A DNA stretch of 29,159 nt from an uncultured Coriobacteriaceae bacterium (GTDB taxonomy: Bacteria > Actinomycetota > Coriobacteriia > Coriobacteriales > QAMH01): the NCBI GenBank assembly GCA_900544245.1, contig UQUH01000019.1:1-29159 (forward strand), read 5' to 3'. A program made the translations under genes and the position numbers. The notes under the pieces are model-generated. The model saw nothing but the letters and a program-made list of their open reading frames with translations. It did no database searches and was not told where the DNA came from. Positions within the stretch are counted from its first letter, which is position 1. Every line of letters starts with the position of its first letter. Shown here in pieces: positions 7,803-16,454 of this stretch.

Positions 7803-8058
7803 ACTGCGTTGATGGAGACAGTCGCATGCCTTCATGAGGTGGAACGCCAGAGACGCGCCCGTGTTGCTGAAAGGGCGCGATGCGTCAGATGCGTGCGAAT
7901 TCACTCCGGAGCTGCTCGTTGAACGGCATCTGCCCACTAGACGAGCCGGGTGCTCCCGATACAGGGCACAAACGAGCGGGCTGCAGGATGCAGCCAACCG
8001 AGGTGGTACCGCGGGTTATCTTGATCCGTCCTCGCATGTCATGCGGGGGCGTTTTTTA
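7803..8058 (+). promoter_or_regulatory. T-box riboswitch leader, tRNA-Phe responsive, upstream of pheS
   Basis: The leader has the diagnostic T-box sequence GAGGTGGTACCGCG (8000-8013), with the TGGT bulge (8004-8007) that would pair with an uncharged ACCA tRNA end. The antiterminator helix is closed by AACC (7996-7999) with GGTT (8014-8017). Just upstream is a perfect 7-bp hairpin (7979-7985 with 7989-7995) in the stem III position. In stem I, GAATTCAC contains TTC (7900-7902), the expected Phe specifier codon. An apical hairpin CGCGCCC...AGGGCGCG precedes it. The leader ends in a strong terminator at 8027-8057. Uncharged tRNA-Phe should favour antitermination and raise pheST expression. The specifier assignment rests on position and the identity of the downstream gene. 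Confidence 0.93.
8027..8057 (+). terminator. T-box intrinsic terminator
   Basis: An 11-bp stem (8027-8037 with 8041-8051, all positions paired counting G-T wobbles), a 3-base loop and six Ts at 8052-8057. It would compete with the antiterminator formed by the T-box sequence. Confidence 0.92.
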
Positions 8059-8101
8059 TTGCCCTCACGTCGTGTGGACGATTGGTCGAAAGGACAAGAG
8101 A

Positions 8102-9163
8102 ATGGCGTTGAAGGAAGAACTGGAAGGCTTGCGCGACGAGACGCTCGCCGCCATTTCGAGGGCTGAGACGAGCGACGCGCTCGAGGAAGTGCGCATCGGC
8201 GTGCTCGGCAAGAAGGGTTCGCTCACCACCGTGTTGCGCAGCATGCGCGACGTTCCTAAGGAGGAGCGCCCCATTGTTGGCAAGCTCTCCAACGAGGTGC
8301 GCGACGTGATCGAAGCGGCGCTCGACGAGCGCAAGACGTTGCTCAAGGCCTCCGAACTCGACGCCCAGCTCGCGGCTGGTGCCGTCGATATCACGCTGCC
8401 CGGGCGTTGCATGCCCATCGGCAGCGAGCATCTCATCAACCGCATCATTCGCGAGTGCACCGACATCTTCGCCGGCATCGGCTACGAGGTCGAGGGTGGT
8501 CGCGAGATCGAGACCGACTGGTACAACTTCACGGCGCTCAACGCTCCCAAGGACCATCCGAGCCGTTCGATGCAGGATACTTTCTACATCGTCGACAGGA
8601 GCGGCGAGCAGAGCGCGGTGCGGGGCGAAAGCGACGTACTGTTGCGCACGCAGACATCCGGTACGCAGGTGCACGTCATGGAGGAGCAAAAGCCCCCCAT
8701 CTACATGATCAGTCCGGGCAAGGTGTACCGCCACGACGTCGCCGATCCCTCGCACCTGCCGCAATTCCACCAGATTGAGGGTCTCGTTGTGGACAAGGGC
8801 ATCACCTTCGGTGATCTCAAGGGCACGCTCGACTACTTCATCAAGCAGTTCTTCGGCGAGGAGCGCAAGACGCGCTTTCGCGCGCACTTCTTCCCCTTTA
8901 CCGAGCCGAGCGCCGAGGCCGATGTCTCGTGCGGCATCTGCGGTGGCGAGGGGTGCCGCTTCTGCAAGCACACGGGCTGGGTCGAGATCCTGGGCTGTGG
9001 CATGGTGGATCCCAACGTCTTCGAGAACGTCGGCATCGATCCCGAGGTGTATACGGGCTTCGCCTTCGGCGTGGGCGTCGAGCGTCTGGCCTGCCTCAAG
9101 TACGACGTGCCCGATTTGCGCATGCTGCTCGAAGGAGACATGCGCTTCCTGCGTCAGTTCTAG
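8102..9163 (+). CDS. pheS: Phenylalanyl-tRNA synthetase alpha subunit
   Basis: The catalytic subunit of the alpha2-beta2 enzyme that charges tRNA-Phe. The 353-residue protein has the N-terminal coiled-coil arm (ALKEELEGLRDETLAAI), the class II core with HPSRSMQDTFYI (motif 2 region), FHQIEGLVVD, the Cys-rich insert CGICGGEGCRFCKHTGW seen in many PheS proteins, and motif 3 in GFAFGVGVERLACLKY. The start is the ATG at 8102 with AAAGGACAAGAGA upstream; the in-frame ORF extending into the T-box leader is not coding. pheT follows after 33 bases. Expression is expected to be controlled by the T-box leader. Confidence 0.98.
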   Translation: MALKEELEGLRDETLAAISRAETSDALEEVRIGVLGKKGSLTTVLRSMRDVPKEERPIVGKLSNEVRDVIEAALDERKTLLKASELDAQLAAGAVDITLPGRCMPIGSEHLINRIIRECTDIFAGIGYEVEGGREIETDWYNFTALNAPKDHPSRSMQDTFYIVDRSGEQSAVRGESDVLLRTQTSGTQVHVMEEQKPPIYMISPGKVYRHDVADPSHLPQFHQIEGLVVDKGITFGDLKGTLDYFIKQFFGEERKTRFRAHFFPFTEPSAEADVSCGICGGEGCRFCKHTGWVEILGCGMVDPNVFENVGIDPEVYTGFAFGVGVERLACLKYDVPDLRMLLEGDMRFLRQF

Positions 9164-9196
9164 CCCGCAACGTTCGCAATAGATAAGGAAACCACC

Positions 9197-11644
9197 ATGC
9201 TTGTTTCATTGAAATGGCTCGATACGATGGTCAAGGTACCCGATACCCTGCAGGATTTCTGCGACAGGCTCGACCTGACCGGAACCGGCGTCGAAGGCGT
9301 CGAAACCCTGGGGGCAGATCTCGAGGGCGTGAGGATCGGTCTGGTCAAGACCTGCGAGCCCCACCCTGATAGCGATCACATGCACGTGACGACCGTCGAC
9401 TTCGGCGATGGTGCCGAGCCGACGCAAATCGTGTGCGGAGCACCCAACGTGCGCGCGGGCCTCAAGGTCGCCGTCGCGACCATCGGCACGGTTCTGCCCG
9501 GTGATTTCAAGATCAAGAAGTCGAAGCTGCGCGGTGTCGAGAGCTGCGGCATGATTTGCTCGGAGCGCGAGCTCAACCTGGGCAGCGATCACGATGGCAT
9601 CATGGAGCTGCCCGATGACGCGCCGCTGGGCGAGTCGTTTGCCGCCTGGCGTGGCCTTTCTGACACGGTGCTCGACCTCGAGATCACGCCGAATCGCCCC
9701 GATTGCCTCTCGATGAAGGGCTTTGCCCGCGAGGTGGGGGCGATGTACCACGTGCCGTGGCACTATGATCCTCCCTGTGACGTGCCTGGTCCCACCAATG
9801 CCGAGGACGTGCGCGATTTGGTCTCGGTCGAGATCGACGATCCCGAACTGTGCCCGCGCTACACCGCCCGCATCATTCGCGACGTGAAGGTCGGGCCCTC
9901 CCCGCAATGGCTCGTCGAGCGCATCACGGCTCTGGGTGCCCGCCCCATCAACAACGTCGTCGACGTGAGCAACTATATCCTCTTCGAACTCGGCCAGCCG
10001 CTGCACACCTTCGACCTGCGTGCCTTCCCCAAGGGAGCGGACGGCAGGCATCATGTGGGCGTGCGTGCCGCGCGCGATGGCGAGAAGTTCACGACCCTCG
10101 ATGGCGAGGAGCGCACGCTCACCAGCGATATGGCGCTCATCACTGATGGCGAAAATCCCGTCGCCCTCGCGGGCGTCATGGGCGGCCTCGACAGCGAGGT
10201 CACCGAGACGACCACCGACGTGCTTCTGGAGAGCGCGACCTTCTCGACGGCCCACACGAGCCGCACCTCGCGCAATCTCTCGCTCGTGAGCGAGGCGTCC
10301 CTGCGCTACGAGCGTGGCGTGGACGCGAGCACCTGTGACGAGTATTCCGCCATTGCCGCGGCCCTCATCGCCGAGGTCGCAGGCGGTACCGTGTGTCTCG
10401 AAGTGGTCGACGAGTATCCCGTTCGCGCAGAGCGCGCGCATCTCACGCTGCGCCCCAATCGCCTGCGCGCGCACGTCGGCGCCGACATCAGCGACGAGGA
10501 GCAGTTCCGTATCCTCACCGATCTGGGTTGCGCCGTCGAGGGCAAGCCTGGCGATGAACAGGTCGAGGTCATTGCTCCGACCTTCCGTCCCGACCTCGTC
10601 CGCGAAATCGACTTGTATGAAGAGGTCCTGCGCATCTACGGCATGGACCGCATCCCCTCGACGCTTCCGGGTGGCGCACATGCCGGTGGACGCACGCCTG
10701 ATCAGCAGCGCATCGAGTTGATGGCCCAGACGCTACGCGCCTGCGGTCTGAACGAGACGATGACCTATTCGCTCGTCTCGAGCGACGACATGGAGAAGCT
10801 GGGCATGCCCGAGGAGGGATGCGGCGAGGCCGTCGAGATCATCAACCCGATGAGCGGTGAGCAATCCGTCTTGCGTCGTAGCATCATCCCCGGCCTGCTG
10901 CGCAGCGTGGCTTATAACCAGAGCCGTGGCGTCTTCGATATCCAGCTCTTCGAGCGGGGCGTCGTCTTCGGCGCGGCCGAGGGGCGCAAGTCTCCCAAGG
11001 AGCGTACGTTGCTCGCCGGCGTGCTCGCGGGCTCGTTCACGCTGCCCGGTTGGAACCAGACGGCGCAACCCATCGACTTCTTCGATGCGAAGGGCATCGT
11101 CGAGAACCTCATGCGCGAGCTTTGCGTGCAAAAGCTCCAGTTCAAGGCGCTTGATCCCGATGAAGCCCCGTGGCTGACGCCGGGCCGTGCCGCAAGCGTC
11201 ATCGCCGGTGGCCGTGTCCTGGGTTGGGTCGGAGAGACTCACCCGCTCGCATGCCAGGCGTTTGACGTGGAGGGCACTGTCGCCGCGTTCGAATTCGACG
11301 TGCAACAGCTGCTTGGCGTGACCGAGTACATGCGACCCTATGTCGACGTGCCGGTCTATCCGGGTATCGAGGTCGACCTCGCGATTGTCGTCGACGAGGA
11401 CGTGACGGCAGAGCGCATCGAGCAGTGCATCACGAGCGCTGGCAAGAAGGGTCCCTTCGAGAGCGTGCGCCTCTTCGATGTGTATCGCGATGATGATCGT
11501 GTGGGCATGGGCAAGAAGTCCATGGCATTCAGAATCACCTACCGGGCGAATGACCGCACCCTCACGAGCGAGGAAGTCGAGAAGGCCCACGAGCGTATCG
11601 TCGCCAAGGTCATGAAGGCGACGGGCGGCGAGGTGCGCAGCTAA
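9197..11644 (+). CDS. pheT: Phenylalanyl-tRNA synthetase beta subunit
   Basis: An 815-residue beta subunit, full length for the family. Domain order: N-terminal region beginning MLVSLKWLDTMV, tRNA-binding OB fold (about residues 40-150, with PDSDHMHVTTVDFGDG and CGAPNVRAGLKVAVA), B3/B4 editing domain (ITPNRPDCLSMKGFAREVGA, then NNVVDVSNYILFELGQPLHTFD), B5 domain, catalytic-like core (NPMSGEQSVLRRSIIPGLL) and a C-terminal FDX-ACB anticodon-binding domain (VYPGIEVDLAIVVDEDV through SMAFRITYRANDRTL). The start ATG at 9197 has AAGGAAA upstream. It is co-transcribed with pheS and converges on hypD with a 25-base gap in which I see no convincing terminator. Confidence 0.98.
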   Translation: MLVSLKWLDTMVKVPDTLQDFCDRLDLTGTGVEGVETLGADLEGVRIGLVKTCEPHPDSDHMHVTTVDFGDGAEPTQIVCGAPNVRAGLKVAVATIGTVLPGDFKIKKSKLRGVESCGMICSERELNLGSDHDGIMELPDDAPLGESFAAWRGLSDTVLDLEITPNRPDCLSMKGFAREVGAMYHVPWHYDPPCDVPGPTNAEDVRDLVSVEIDDPELCPRYTARIIRDVKVGPSPQWLVERITALGARPINNVVDVSNYILFELGQPLHTFDLRAFPKGADGRHHVGVRAARDGEKFTTLDGEERTLTSDMALITDGENPVALAGVMGGLDSEVTETTTDVLLESATFSTAHTSRTSRNLSLVSEASLRYERGVDASTCDEYSAIAAALIAEVAGGTVCLEVVDEYPVRAERAHLTLRPNRLRAHVGADISDEEQFRILTDLGCAVEGKPGDEQVEVIAPTFRPDLVREIDLYEEVLRIYGMDRIPSTLPGGAHAGGRTPDQQRIELMAQTLRACGLNETMTYSLVSSDDMEKLGMPEEGCGEAVEIINPMSGEQSVLRRSIIPGLLRSVAYNQSRGVFDIQLFERGVVFGAAEGRKSPKERTLLAGVLAGSFTLPGWNQTAQPIDFFDAKGIVENLMRELCVQKLQFKALDPDEAPWLTPGRAASVIAGGRVLGWVGETHPLACQAFDVEGTVAAFEFDVQQLLGVTEYMRPYVDVPVYPGIEVDLAIVVDEDVTAERIEQCITSAGKKGPFESVRLFDVYRDDDRVGMGKKSMAFRITYRANDRTLTSEEVEKAHERIVAKVMKATGGEVRS

Positions 11645-11669
11645 TTCGACGTATGGCTCCTGTCGCTCG

Positions 11670-12773
11670 CTATCGCAGGTATTTGTAGAACGCGGCGCAG
11701 GAGCCTTCGCTCGAGACCATGCACGGGCCGATGGGATGCTCCGGGCTGCAGGCTGTGGCGAACAGGGGACACTCGCTCGGGTCCATGACACCGCGTAGCA
11801 CATCGCCGCAGCGGCAGCCTTTCGGCTCGATCGTCGGCTCGACCACGGGCGCGAACTTGGCAAGCGCGTCGAAGGCCGCGTATTCGTCACGTAACTTGTA
11901 TCCCGAATCGGGAATGAGGCCCAGGCCACGCCACGTGGCGTCACAGGGCTCGAACGCTTCGTCGATGGTCGCCTGGGCATCGACGTTGCCCTCGTCTTGC
12001 ACGCCGCGGCGGTAGTCGTTGACGATTTCGGCTTCGCCACGTGCGAGCATGCGCAGCAAGATCGCGATGCCGCCGAGCAGGTCGATGGGCTCGAATCCCA
12101 TGATGCATCCGGGAATCCCGTAGCGTTGGGCCAAGAACTCGTAGGGTGTGCGCCCGATGATCGTCGAGACGTGGCCGGGCAGGATGAGCGCATCGATTGC
12201 GACCTCGGGGTCGTTGACAAGTGCCTCGAGGGTATGGGGTACGGTCTTATGCGCGGCAAACACGCTGAAATTGTTGACACCAGCGAGCTTGGCACGCTTG
12301 ATGGTCGATGCGATGAGCGGGGTGGTGGTCTCGAAACCCACGCCCACGAAGATAACCTCGCGGTCGGGATTTTCCTGTGCGCAGCGCAGGCCGTCGAGTG
12401 GCGAGTAGACGATGCGGATGTCGCGACCCGCGGCCTTCTCCTCGTTGAGCGAGGAAGTGGAGCCAGGCACGCGCGTCATGTCACCGAAGGTCGTGATGAT
12501 GACGTTATCGAGGTGCGAAAGCGCGATGACGGTATCGATATCCTCGTTTGCCGTGACGCAGACGGGGCAGCCCGGACCGCTCACGAGCTTGATGCCGTCG
12601 GGAAGTATGCTGCGAATGCCCGCGCGTGCGAGCGCGACCGTATGCGTCCCGCAGACCTCCATGAGCCTGATCTTGCCACCGCGCTGCTCGAGCGCTGCCG
12701 GGGCAATGTCCTCGATGACGCCTATGAGCTCCTGACCGAGCTTGGGGTCGCGGAATCCGGAAAGGTCGAGCAT
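11670..12773 (-). CDS. hypD: Hydrogenase maturation protein HypD
   Basis: HypD is the iron-sulfur scaffold that, with HypC, assembles the Fe(CN)2CO centre of [NiFe] hydrogenases in the cytoplasm. The 367-residue protein has MEVCGTHTVALARAG, SGPGCPVCVT, VGFETTTPLIA, LPGHVSTIIG and the C-terminal cysteine region (CRCGDVLRGVMDPSECPLF, then further Cys residues) that holds the [4Fe-4S] cluster. The frame is open upstream, but MLDLSGFRDPK at 12773 is the right start: it overlaps the hypC stop by one base (TAATG), typical of coupled hypC-hypD. No hypE follows; the next gene is the convergent pheT. Confidence 0.97.
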   Translation of the reverse strand: MLDLSGFRDPKLGQELIGVIEDIAPAALEQRGGKIRLMEVCGTHTVALARAGIRSILPDGIKLVSGPGCPVCVTANEDIDTVIALSHLDNVIITTFGDMTRVPGSTSSLNEEKAAGRDIRIVYSPLDGLRCAQENPDREVIFVGVGFETTTPLIASTIKRAKLAGVNNFSVFAAHKTVPHTLEALVNDPEVAIDALILPGHVSTIIGRTPYEFLAQRYGIPGCIMGFEPIDLLGGIAILLRMLARGEAEIVNDYRRGVQDEGNVDAQATIDEAFEPCDATWRGLGLIPDSGYKLRDEYAAFDALAKFAPVVEPTIEPKGCRCGDVLRGVMDPSECPLFATACSPEHPIGPCMVSSEGSCAAFYKYLR

Positions 12774-13033
12774 TAGGCGACACCTTCGCCCATACCGGGA
12801 TGGTCCTCGTCGATGAGCTCGGGGAACTGTGCGATGAGCTCGAGAGTCTCGTTGGCGAATTGCTCGTCGATGATTTCGATGCCATAACCGGCATGCACGA
12901 GTACCCAATCGCTTACCTTTACCTTGGGGACGAGGTCAAGCGCCACCTCACGCGTGACGCCCATGATGTCGACGGTGCCCATCATGAGCTTCTCGTCGAG
13001 CTCCTTGACCTGGGCGGGTATTGCCAAACACAT
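12773..13033 (-). CDS. hypC: Hydrogenase assembly chaperone HypC
   Basis: A small (86-residue) chaperone that carries the Fe ligand complex with HypD and delivers it to the hydrogenase large subunit. The start MCLAIPAQVKEL at 13033 gives the essential N-terminal Cys2; an upstream ATG in frame would bury it and is wrong. GYGIEIIDEQFANETLELI matches the C-terminal half of the family. The ribosome-binding site TTGGAGGA lies inside the end of hypF, whose stop is only two bases upstream. The stop overlaps hypD. Confidence 0.97.
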   Translation of the reverse strand: MCLAIPAQVKELDEKLMMGTVDIMGVTREVALDLVPKVKVSDWVLVHAGYGIEIIDEQFANETLELIAQFPELIDEDHPGMGEGVA

Positions 13034-13035
13034 GT

Positions 13036-15306
13036 CTATTCCTCCAAACGCGCATGGGCGACAATCGCCTGCCCGTACGAGATACATCCGTCATTGGGTG
13101 GAAGGTTCCGGTTGACGTGAACCTCGAAACCCAGATTACGCAAGCGTTCGCGAAGCTGGGAGGAGAGAATGCGATTGACCATGCATCCACCACTTAGGGC
13201 AATATCCTTGATTCCCGTCTCACTACGCGCCCGCACTGTTTGCTCGATGATAGCGCCTGCGAGTCCCTCGTGAAACGTCCGCGCCGTGAGCGGGTGGCCA
13301 CCTTCGCATCCACGCCAGGCAGATGCCTCAAGCAAGCATGCCGCTTCACCGTCATAGCCGGGATGCGCACAGATGCCTAGGAGCGCGCTCACGGCGTCGA
13401 AGAGACGACCGGCAGACGAACACATCGGCGTATTGAGGCCCTTGTCGATCATCTGGTCAAGCAACGTGCGGTTCTCGAGATGTTCGAGGAAGGGCGCGAA
13501 TTGCGGATTGTCGAGCGCGAACTGTCCGAAGAACGCATCGTCACGCTCGCCATATGCCTTGAGTAATGCGTATGCGGTGCGTTCGGGGTTGAGGATGGCG
13601 GCAGCGCCTCCGGGAAGCGCGAAGCTCGGTAGATGCCAGAAGCGCTTGAAATCGCGGCGCGTGGCGATGAGTATCTCGCCGCCCCAGATCGTGCCGTCCG
13701 TTCCGTAGCCCGTACCGTCGAGTGCGATGCCGATGACGGGGCCATGCAGTTCGTTCTCGCCGAGCACCGAGGCAATGTGCGCATGATGATGCTGCACTTC
13801 GATAAGTGGCAGACCGTGTTCATGTGCGTATTCACGTGCCCATTTGCTTGCGAGATATTCGGGGTGCATGTCGCAGGCAATGACTTGCGGATGCGCATCG
13901 AAGAGCCGTTCGTAGCGCTCACGCGCTTCTTCCCATGCGTGCATGGCACCCAGGTGCTCGAGATCGCCAAGGTGCTGTGAGACGTAGGCTCGCCCGCCGT
14001 CGAGGAAGGTGAGGGTCGCCTTTTGCTCGGAGCCGGTGGCAAGGATGACGGGTCCCTCGTCTCGCTTTGCAAGCAGGGGCGCGGGCGCATATCCGCGCGC
14101 GCGGCGTATCATTTGCTCTTCGCCATCGGCGTCGATGCGCATGACGGAGTCATCGTAGCGTGCGACGATCGCGCGGTTGTTGCCGAGAAAGCCATCGGCG
14201 ATGTGTCCGAGTGCATCGAGTGCCTCGCGGTCGGTGGCGACGATGGGCTCGCCGCTACGATTGCCGCTCGTCATCACGAGGGGCGTGCCGAGCTCGTGCA
14301 GGAGCAGATGCTGCAGGGGCGTCGCCGGAAGCATGAACCCGATTTCGTGCAAGTCGCCGGCGACGTTCGGGGCGATGGGGGAGCTTGCCGTGCGCTCGAG
14401 CAGCACGATGGGACGTGCCGGGTTTTCGAGCAATGCGGCTTCCCGCTCGCTCACCTTCGCGTACGCGCGGGCCATGTCAAGATCGCGCACCATGACGGCA
14501 AGCGGCTTGGTGGGACGACGTTTGCGGGTGCGCAGGCGGCCGACGGCATCTTCGTTGCATGCGTCGCATGCTAGATGCCAGCCGCCCAGTCCCTTGATCG
14601 CGAGCACGTCGCCTGCACGTAGATGCTCGCAGGCTTGCGCGATAATTGCATCGGACTCTTCCCGTGTGAGATGTCGTCTCTCGAGGACCAGCGCCCCGTC
14701 ATCGTCAAATCCACTCTCCGTATCAGCTCCTGCGTCCATGAAGAAGAGCCGCGGTCCGCAATCGAAGCAGGCATCGGGCTGCGCATGATAGCGACGATCG
14801 GTCACGTCGGCGTACTCGGCGGCGCATTGAGGGCACATCTCGAAAGCGCTCATGGAGGTCACGGGGCGGTCGTAGGGGAGGTCCTCGACGATGGTGAAGC
14901 GCGGTCCGCAGTTTGTGCAGTTGATGAAGGGATAGTGGTAACGTCGGTCTTGCGGGTCAAAAAGCTCGCTTGTGCATGCGTCGCAGGTGGCGAGATCGGG
15001 ACTGACGAGCGTGTTCGTATGCTCGTTACGTGCTGATGCGCGAATGGAGAAGTCGGGAAGGTCCTCAAGCGTGCTTGCCTGCGATGAGATTTCAAGGATA
15101 TGGGCGGCTGGAGGGGCATCATCAACGAGCGTTTTCTCGAATTCGTCCAATACGCCGTCATCCTCGTGCTGGATTTGAATCTCGACACCGTGGGAGTCGT
15201 TGAGAACCCATCCGGTGCATCCAAGTGCGCGAGCGCAGCGCACGACATGGGGCCTGAATCCCACGCCTTGCACGATGCCATTGAGATGTATCCGACGTGC
15301 CTCCAT
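13036..15306 (-). CDS. hypF: Carbamoyltransferase HypF
   Basis: HypF makes carbamoyl-AMP from carbamoyl phosphate and transfers the carbamoyl group to HypE for cyanide-ligand synthesis. The 756-residue protein has the complete order: acylphosphatase domain (GIVQGVGFRPHVVRCA, about residues 10-25), two zinc-finger pairs (CDAC...CTNC and CPQC...CFDC), YrdC-like domain (KGLGGWHLACDACNEDAV, RTRKRRPTKPLAVMV) and Kae1-like domain (VQHHHAHIASVLGENEL, GIALDGTGYGTDGTIWGGE, SGGCMVNR). The start MEARRIHLNG at 15306 is preceded by AAAGGCGG; the open frame upstream is not needed. It is the first gene of hypF-hypC-hypD, a subset of the usual hyp set. Confidence 0.97.
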   Translation of the reverse strand: MEARRIHLNGIVQGVGFRPHVVRCARALGCTGWVLNDSHGVEIQIQHEDDGVLDEFEKTLVDDAPPAAHILEISSQASTLEDLPDFSIRASARNEHTNTLVSPDLATCDACTSELFDPQDRRYHYPFINCTNCGPRFTIVEDLPYDRPVTSMSAFEMCPQCAAEYADVTDRRYHAQPDACFDCGPRLFFMDAGADTESGFDDDGALVLERRHLTREESDAIIAQACEHLRAGDVLAIKGLGGWHLACDACNEDAVGRLRTRKRRPTKPLAVMVRDLDMARAYAKVSEREAALLENPARPIVLLERTASSPIAPNVAGDLHEIGFMLPATPLQHLLLHELGTPLVMTSGNRSGEPIVATDREALDALGHIADGFLGNNRAIVARYDDSVMRIDADGEEQMIRRARGYAPAPLLAKRDEGPVILATGSEQKATLTFLDGGRAYVSQHLGDLEHLGAMHAWEEARERYERLFDAHPQVIACDMHPEYLASKWAREYAHEHGLPLIEVQHHHAHIASVLGENELHGPVIGIALDGTGYGTDGTIWGGEILIATRRDFKRFWHLPSFALPGGAAAILNPERTAYALLKAYGERDDAFFGQFALDNPQFAPFLEHLENRTLLDQMIDKGLNTPMCSSAGRLFDAVSALLGICAHPGYDGEAACLLEASAWRGCEGGHPLTARTFHEGLAGAIIEQTVRARSETGIKDIALSGGCMVNRILSSQLRERLRNLGFEVHVNRNLPPNDGCISYGQAIVAHARLEE

Positions 15307-15329
15307 GTACCGCCTTTCATGTAACGACG

Positions 15330-15338
15330 AGTGTACCA
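15330..15338 (-). promoter_or_regulatory. Candidate extended -10 promoter for hypFCD
   Basis: On the minus strand, TGGTACACT fits the TGnTAnnnT pattern and ends about 24 bases before the hypF ATG. No good -35 at 17 bases; TTGCGT lies 19 bases upstream of TACACT. Confidence 0.4.
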
Positions 15339-15383
15339 TGCACGTCTTTACGAAACGCAAACGTGCGGTCAACGGGCGGTGGC

Positions 15384-15412
15384 TTGAAGCGCCCGACCAA
15401 TCGACCTATTCT
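15384..15412 (+). promoter_or_regulatory. Candidate promoter of the ABC importer/menA/menG operon
   Basis: TTGAAG and TATTCT separated by exactly 17 bases, 37 bases before the lipoprotein ATG at 15449. It is divergent from the hypF promoter. Confidence 0.55.
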
Positions 15413-15448
15413 ATCGACAAGATTATTTCGCGTACGGAGTGACATATC

Positions 15449-16447
15449 ATGAAATCAGCATTGGCACGGCACCTCCTTTTCGTTCTCTGCTCTGCGCTCG
15501 CGCTCGTCGCGACCCTTGGCTTAAGCGCGTGCGGTGCGCAGCAGGAAGCCGGCTCCATTCGCATCGGCACCATGCCGACCGAGGACATCTTGCCCATGTG
15601 GGTTGCCGAGCAAGAGGGGCTCTTCGACGAGGCGGGCGTCAAGGCCGAAATCGTCGTCTTCGATTCCGCCCAGAGTCTTTCGGCGGCGCTGACGGCCGGC
15701 GAGGTCGACATCGCGATGACCGATCCCATGCGTGCGGTCAAGCTCTGCGAGTCTGGCACCGACCTCACGCTCGAGTGGATCACGCTCGGCACGATGCCCG
15801 ACCAGGGGCGCTTTGGCGTGCTCACGTCTGCCGACAGCGGCATCACCTCGCTTGCCGATCTCGTGAACGGAACGAAGGGCGTGGGACTGGCCGCCAATAC
15901 GGTTCCCGAGTACGTGTTCGAGCAATTGTGCGTGCAGCAGAGCATTGACCCTGCGAGCATCCCGGTGAGCGAGGTCGCGAGCTTGCCCGACCGCTATGGC
16001 CTCGTCGCCTCCGGGCAACTTGACGCCGCGGCGCTTCCGGCTTCCATGCTTGCGCTTGGCCAGGCATCCGGATTGGTCTTGCTCGCGGATGACACGTCGG
16101 GCGACAACGTCTCGCAATCGGTCATGGTCGTACGTACCTCATACGACACGGGAGAAGGCGCCAAGACGCTCGATGCCGTGCGCACGGTGTGGGATGAGGC
16201 CGCAAGTCAGATCAACGCCGATCCCGAGAAGTACCGAGCGTTGCTCGTCGAAAAGGCGAATCTCAACGAGCAGGTCGCGTCGACCTACGTGATGAGCGAG
16301 TATCCGATGGCGCGTACCGCGAACGGTGACCCCGCTTATCCCCCCGCCGAGATCATCGAGCCGGTGCTCTCGTGGATGAGCGCCAAGGGCTATGTGACCA
16401 AGAGCGTGAGCTATGACGAGTCAGACGGCTCGTTCACCATCTCGTAG
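15449..16447 (+). CDS. NitT/TauT-type ABC transporter substrate-binding lipoprotein
   Basis: The extracellular ligand-binding part of an ABC importer. The 332-residue protein begins with a lipoprotein signal peptide: basic n-region with Arg7, a hydrophobic core, and lipobox LSAC with the lipid-modified Cys at about residue 28. The mature part has the NMT1/SsuA-like fold: IRIGTMPTEDILPMWVAEQE, LFDEAGVKAEIVVFDSAQSL, ALTAGEVDIAMTDP and a LVASGQLDAAALPASM segment. The family binds small, often aromatic or sulfonated molecules (thiamine pyrimidine precursors, riboflavin, alkanesulfonates, nitrate); the residues seen do not fix the ligand. ATG 15449 has GGAG nine bases upstream. It is followed seven bases later by menA, then menG, then the matching ATPase and permease. 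The locus suggests a menaquinone-precursor ligand (inference). MqnA/MqnD enzymes share this fold, but the signal peptide argues for transport. Confidence 0.88.
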   Translation: MKSALARHLLFVLCSALALVATLGLSACGAQQEAGSIRIGTMPTEDILPMWVAEQEGLFDEAGVKAEIVVFDSAQSLSAALTAGEVDIAMTDPMRAVKLCESGTDLTLEWITLGTMPDQGRFGVLTSADSGITSLADLVNGTKGVGLAANTVPEYVFEQLCVQQSIDPASIPVSEVASLPDRYGLVASGQLDAAALPASMLALGQASGLVLLADDTSGDNVSQSVMVVRTSYDTGEGAKTLDAVRTVWDEAASQINADPEKYRALLVEKANLNEQVASTYVMSEYPMARTANGDPAYPPAEIIEPVLSWMSAKGYVTKSVSYDESDGSFTIS

Positions 16448-16454
16448 ACACACG

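Noticed and set aside
7834..8166. Open frames running through the T-box leader into pheS
   Set aside because: The region is explained by RNA structure and a terminator; pheS has its own ribosome-binding site at the downstream ATG.
9206..10681. A 491-codon open frame on the minus strand inside pheT
   Set aside because: Antisense shadow of pheT in a high-GC genome; composition is not protein-like and no motif is seen.
11645..11700. A possible bidirectional terminator between pheT and hypD
   Set aside because: Only a weak ~5-bp stem (CCTG...CAGG) overlapping the end of hypD, without a T-run.
10733..12295. A 520-codon minus-strand open frame spanning the end of pheT and part of hypD
   Set aside because: It crosses two clearly identified genes, antisense to pheT and out of frame with hypD.
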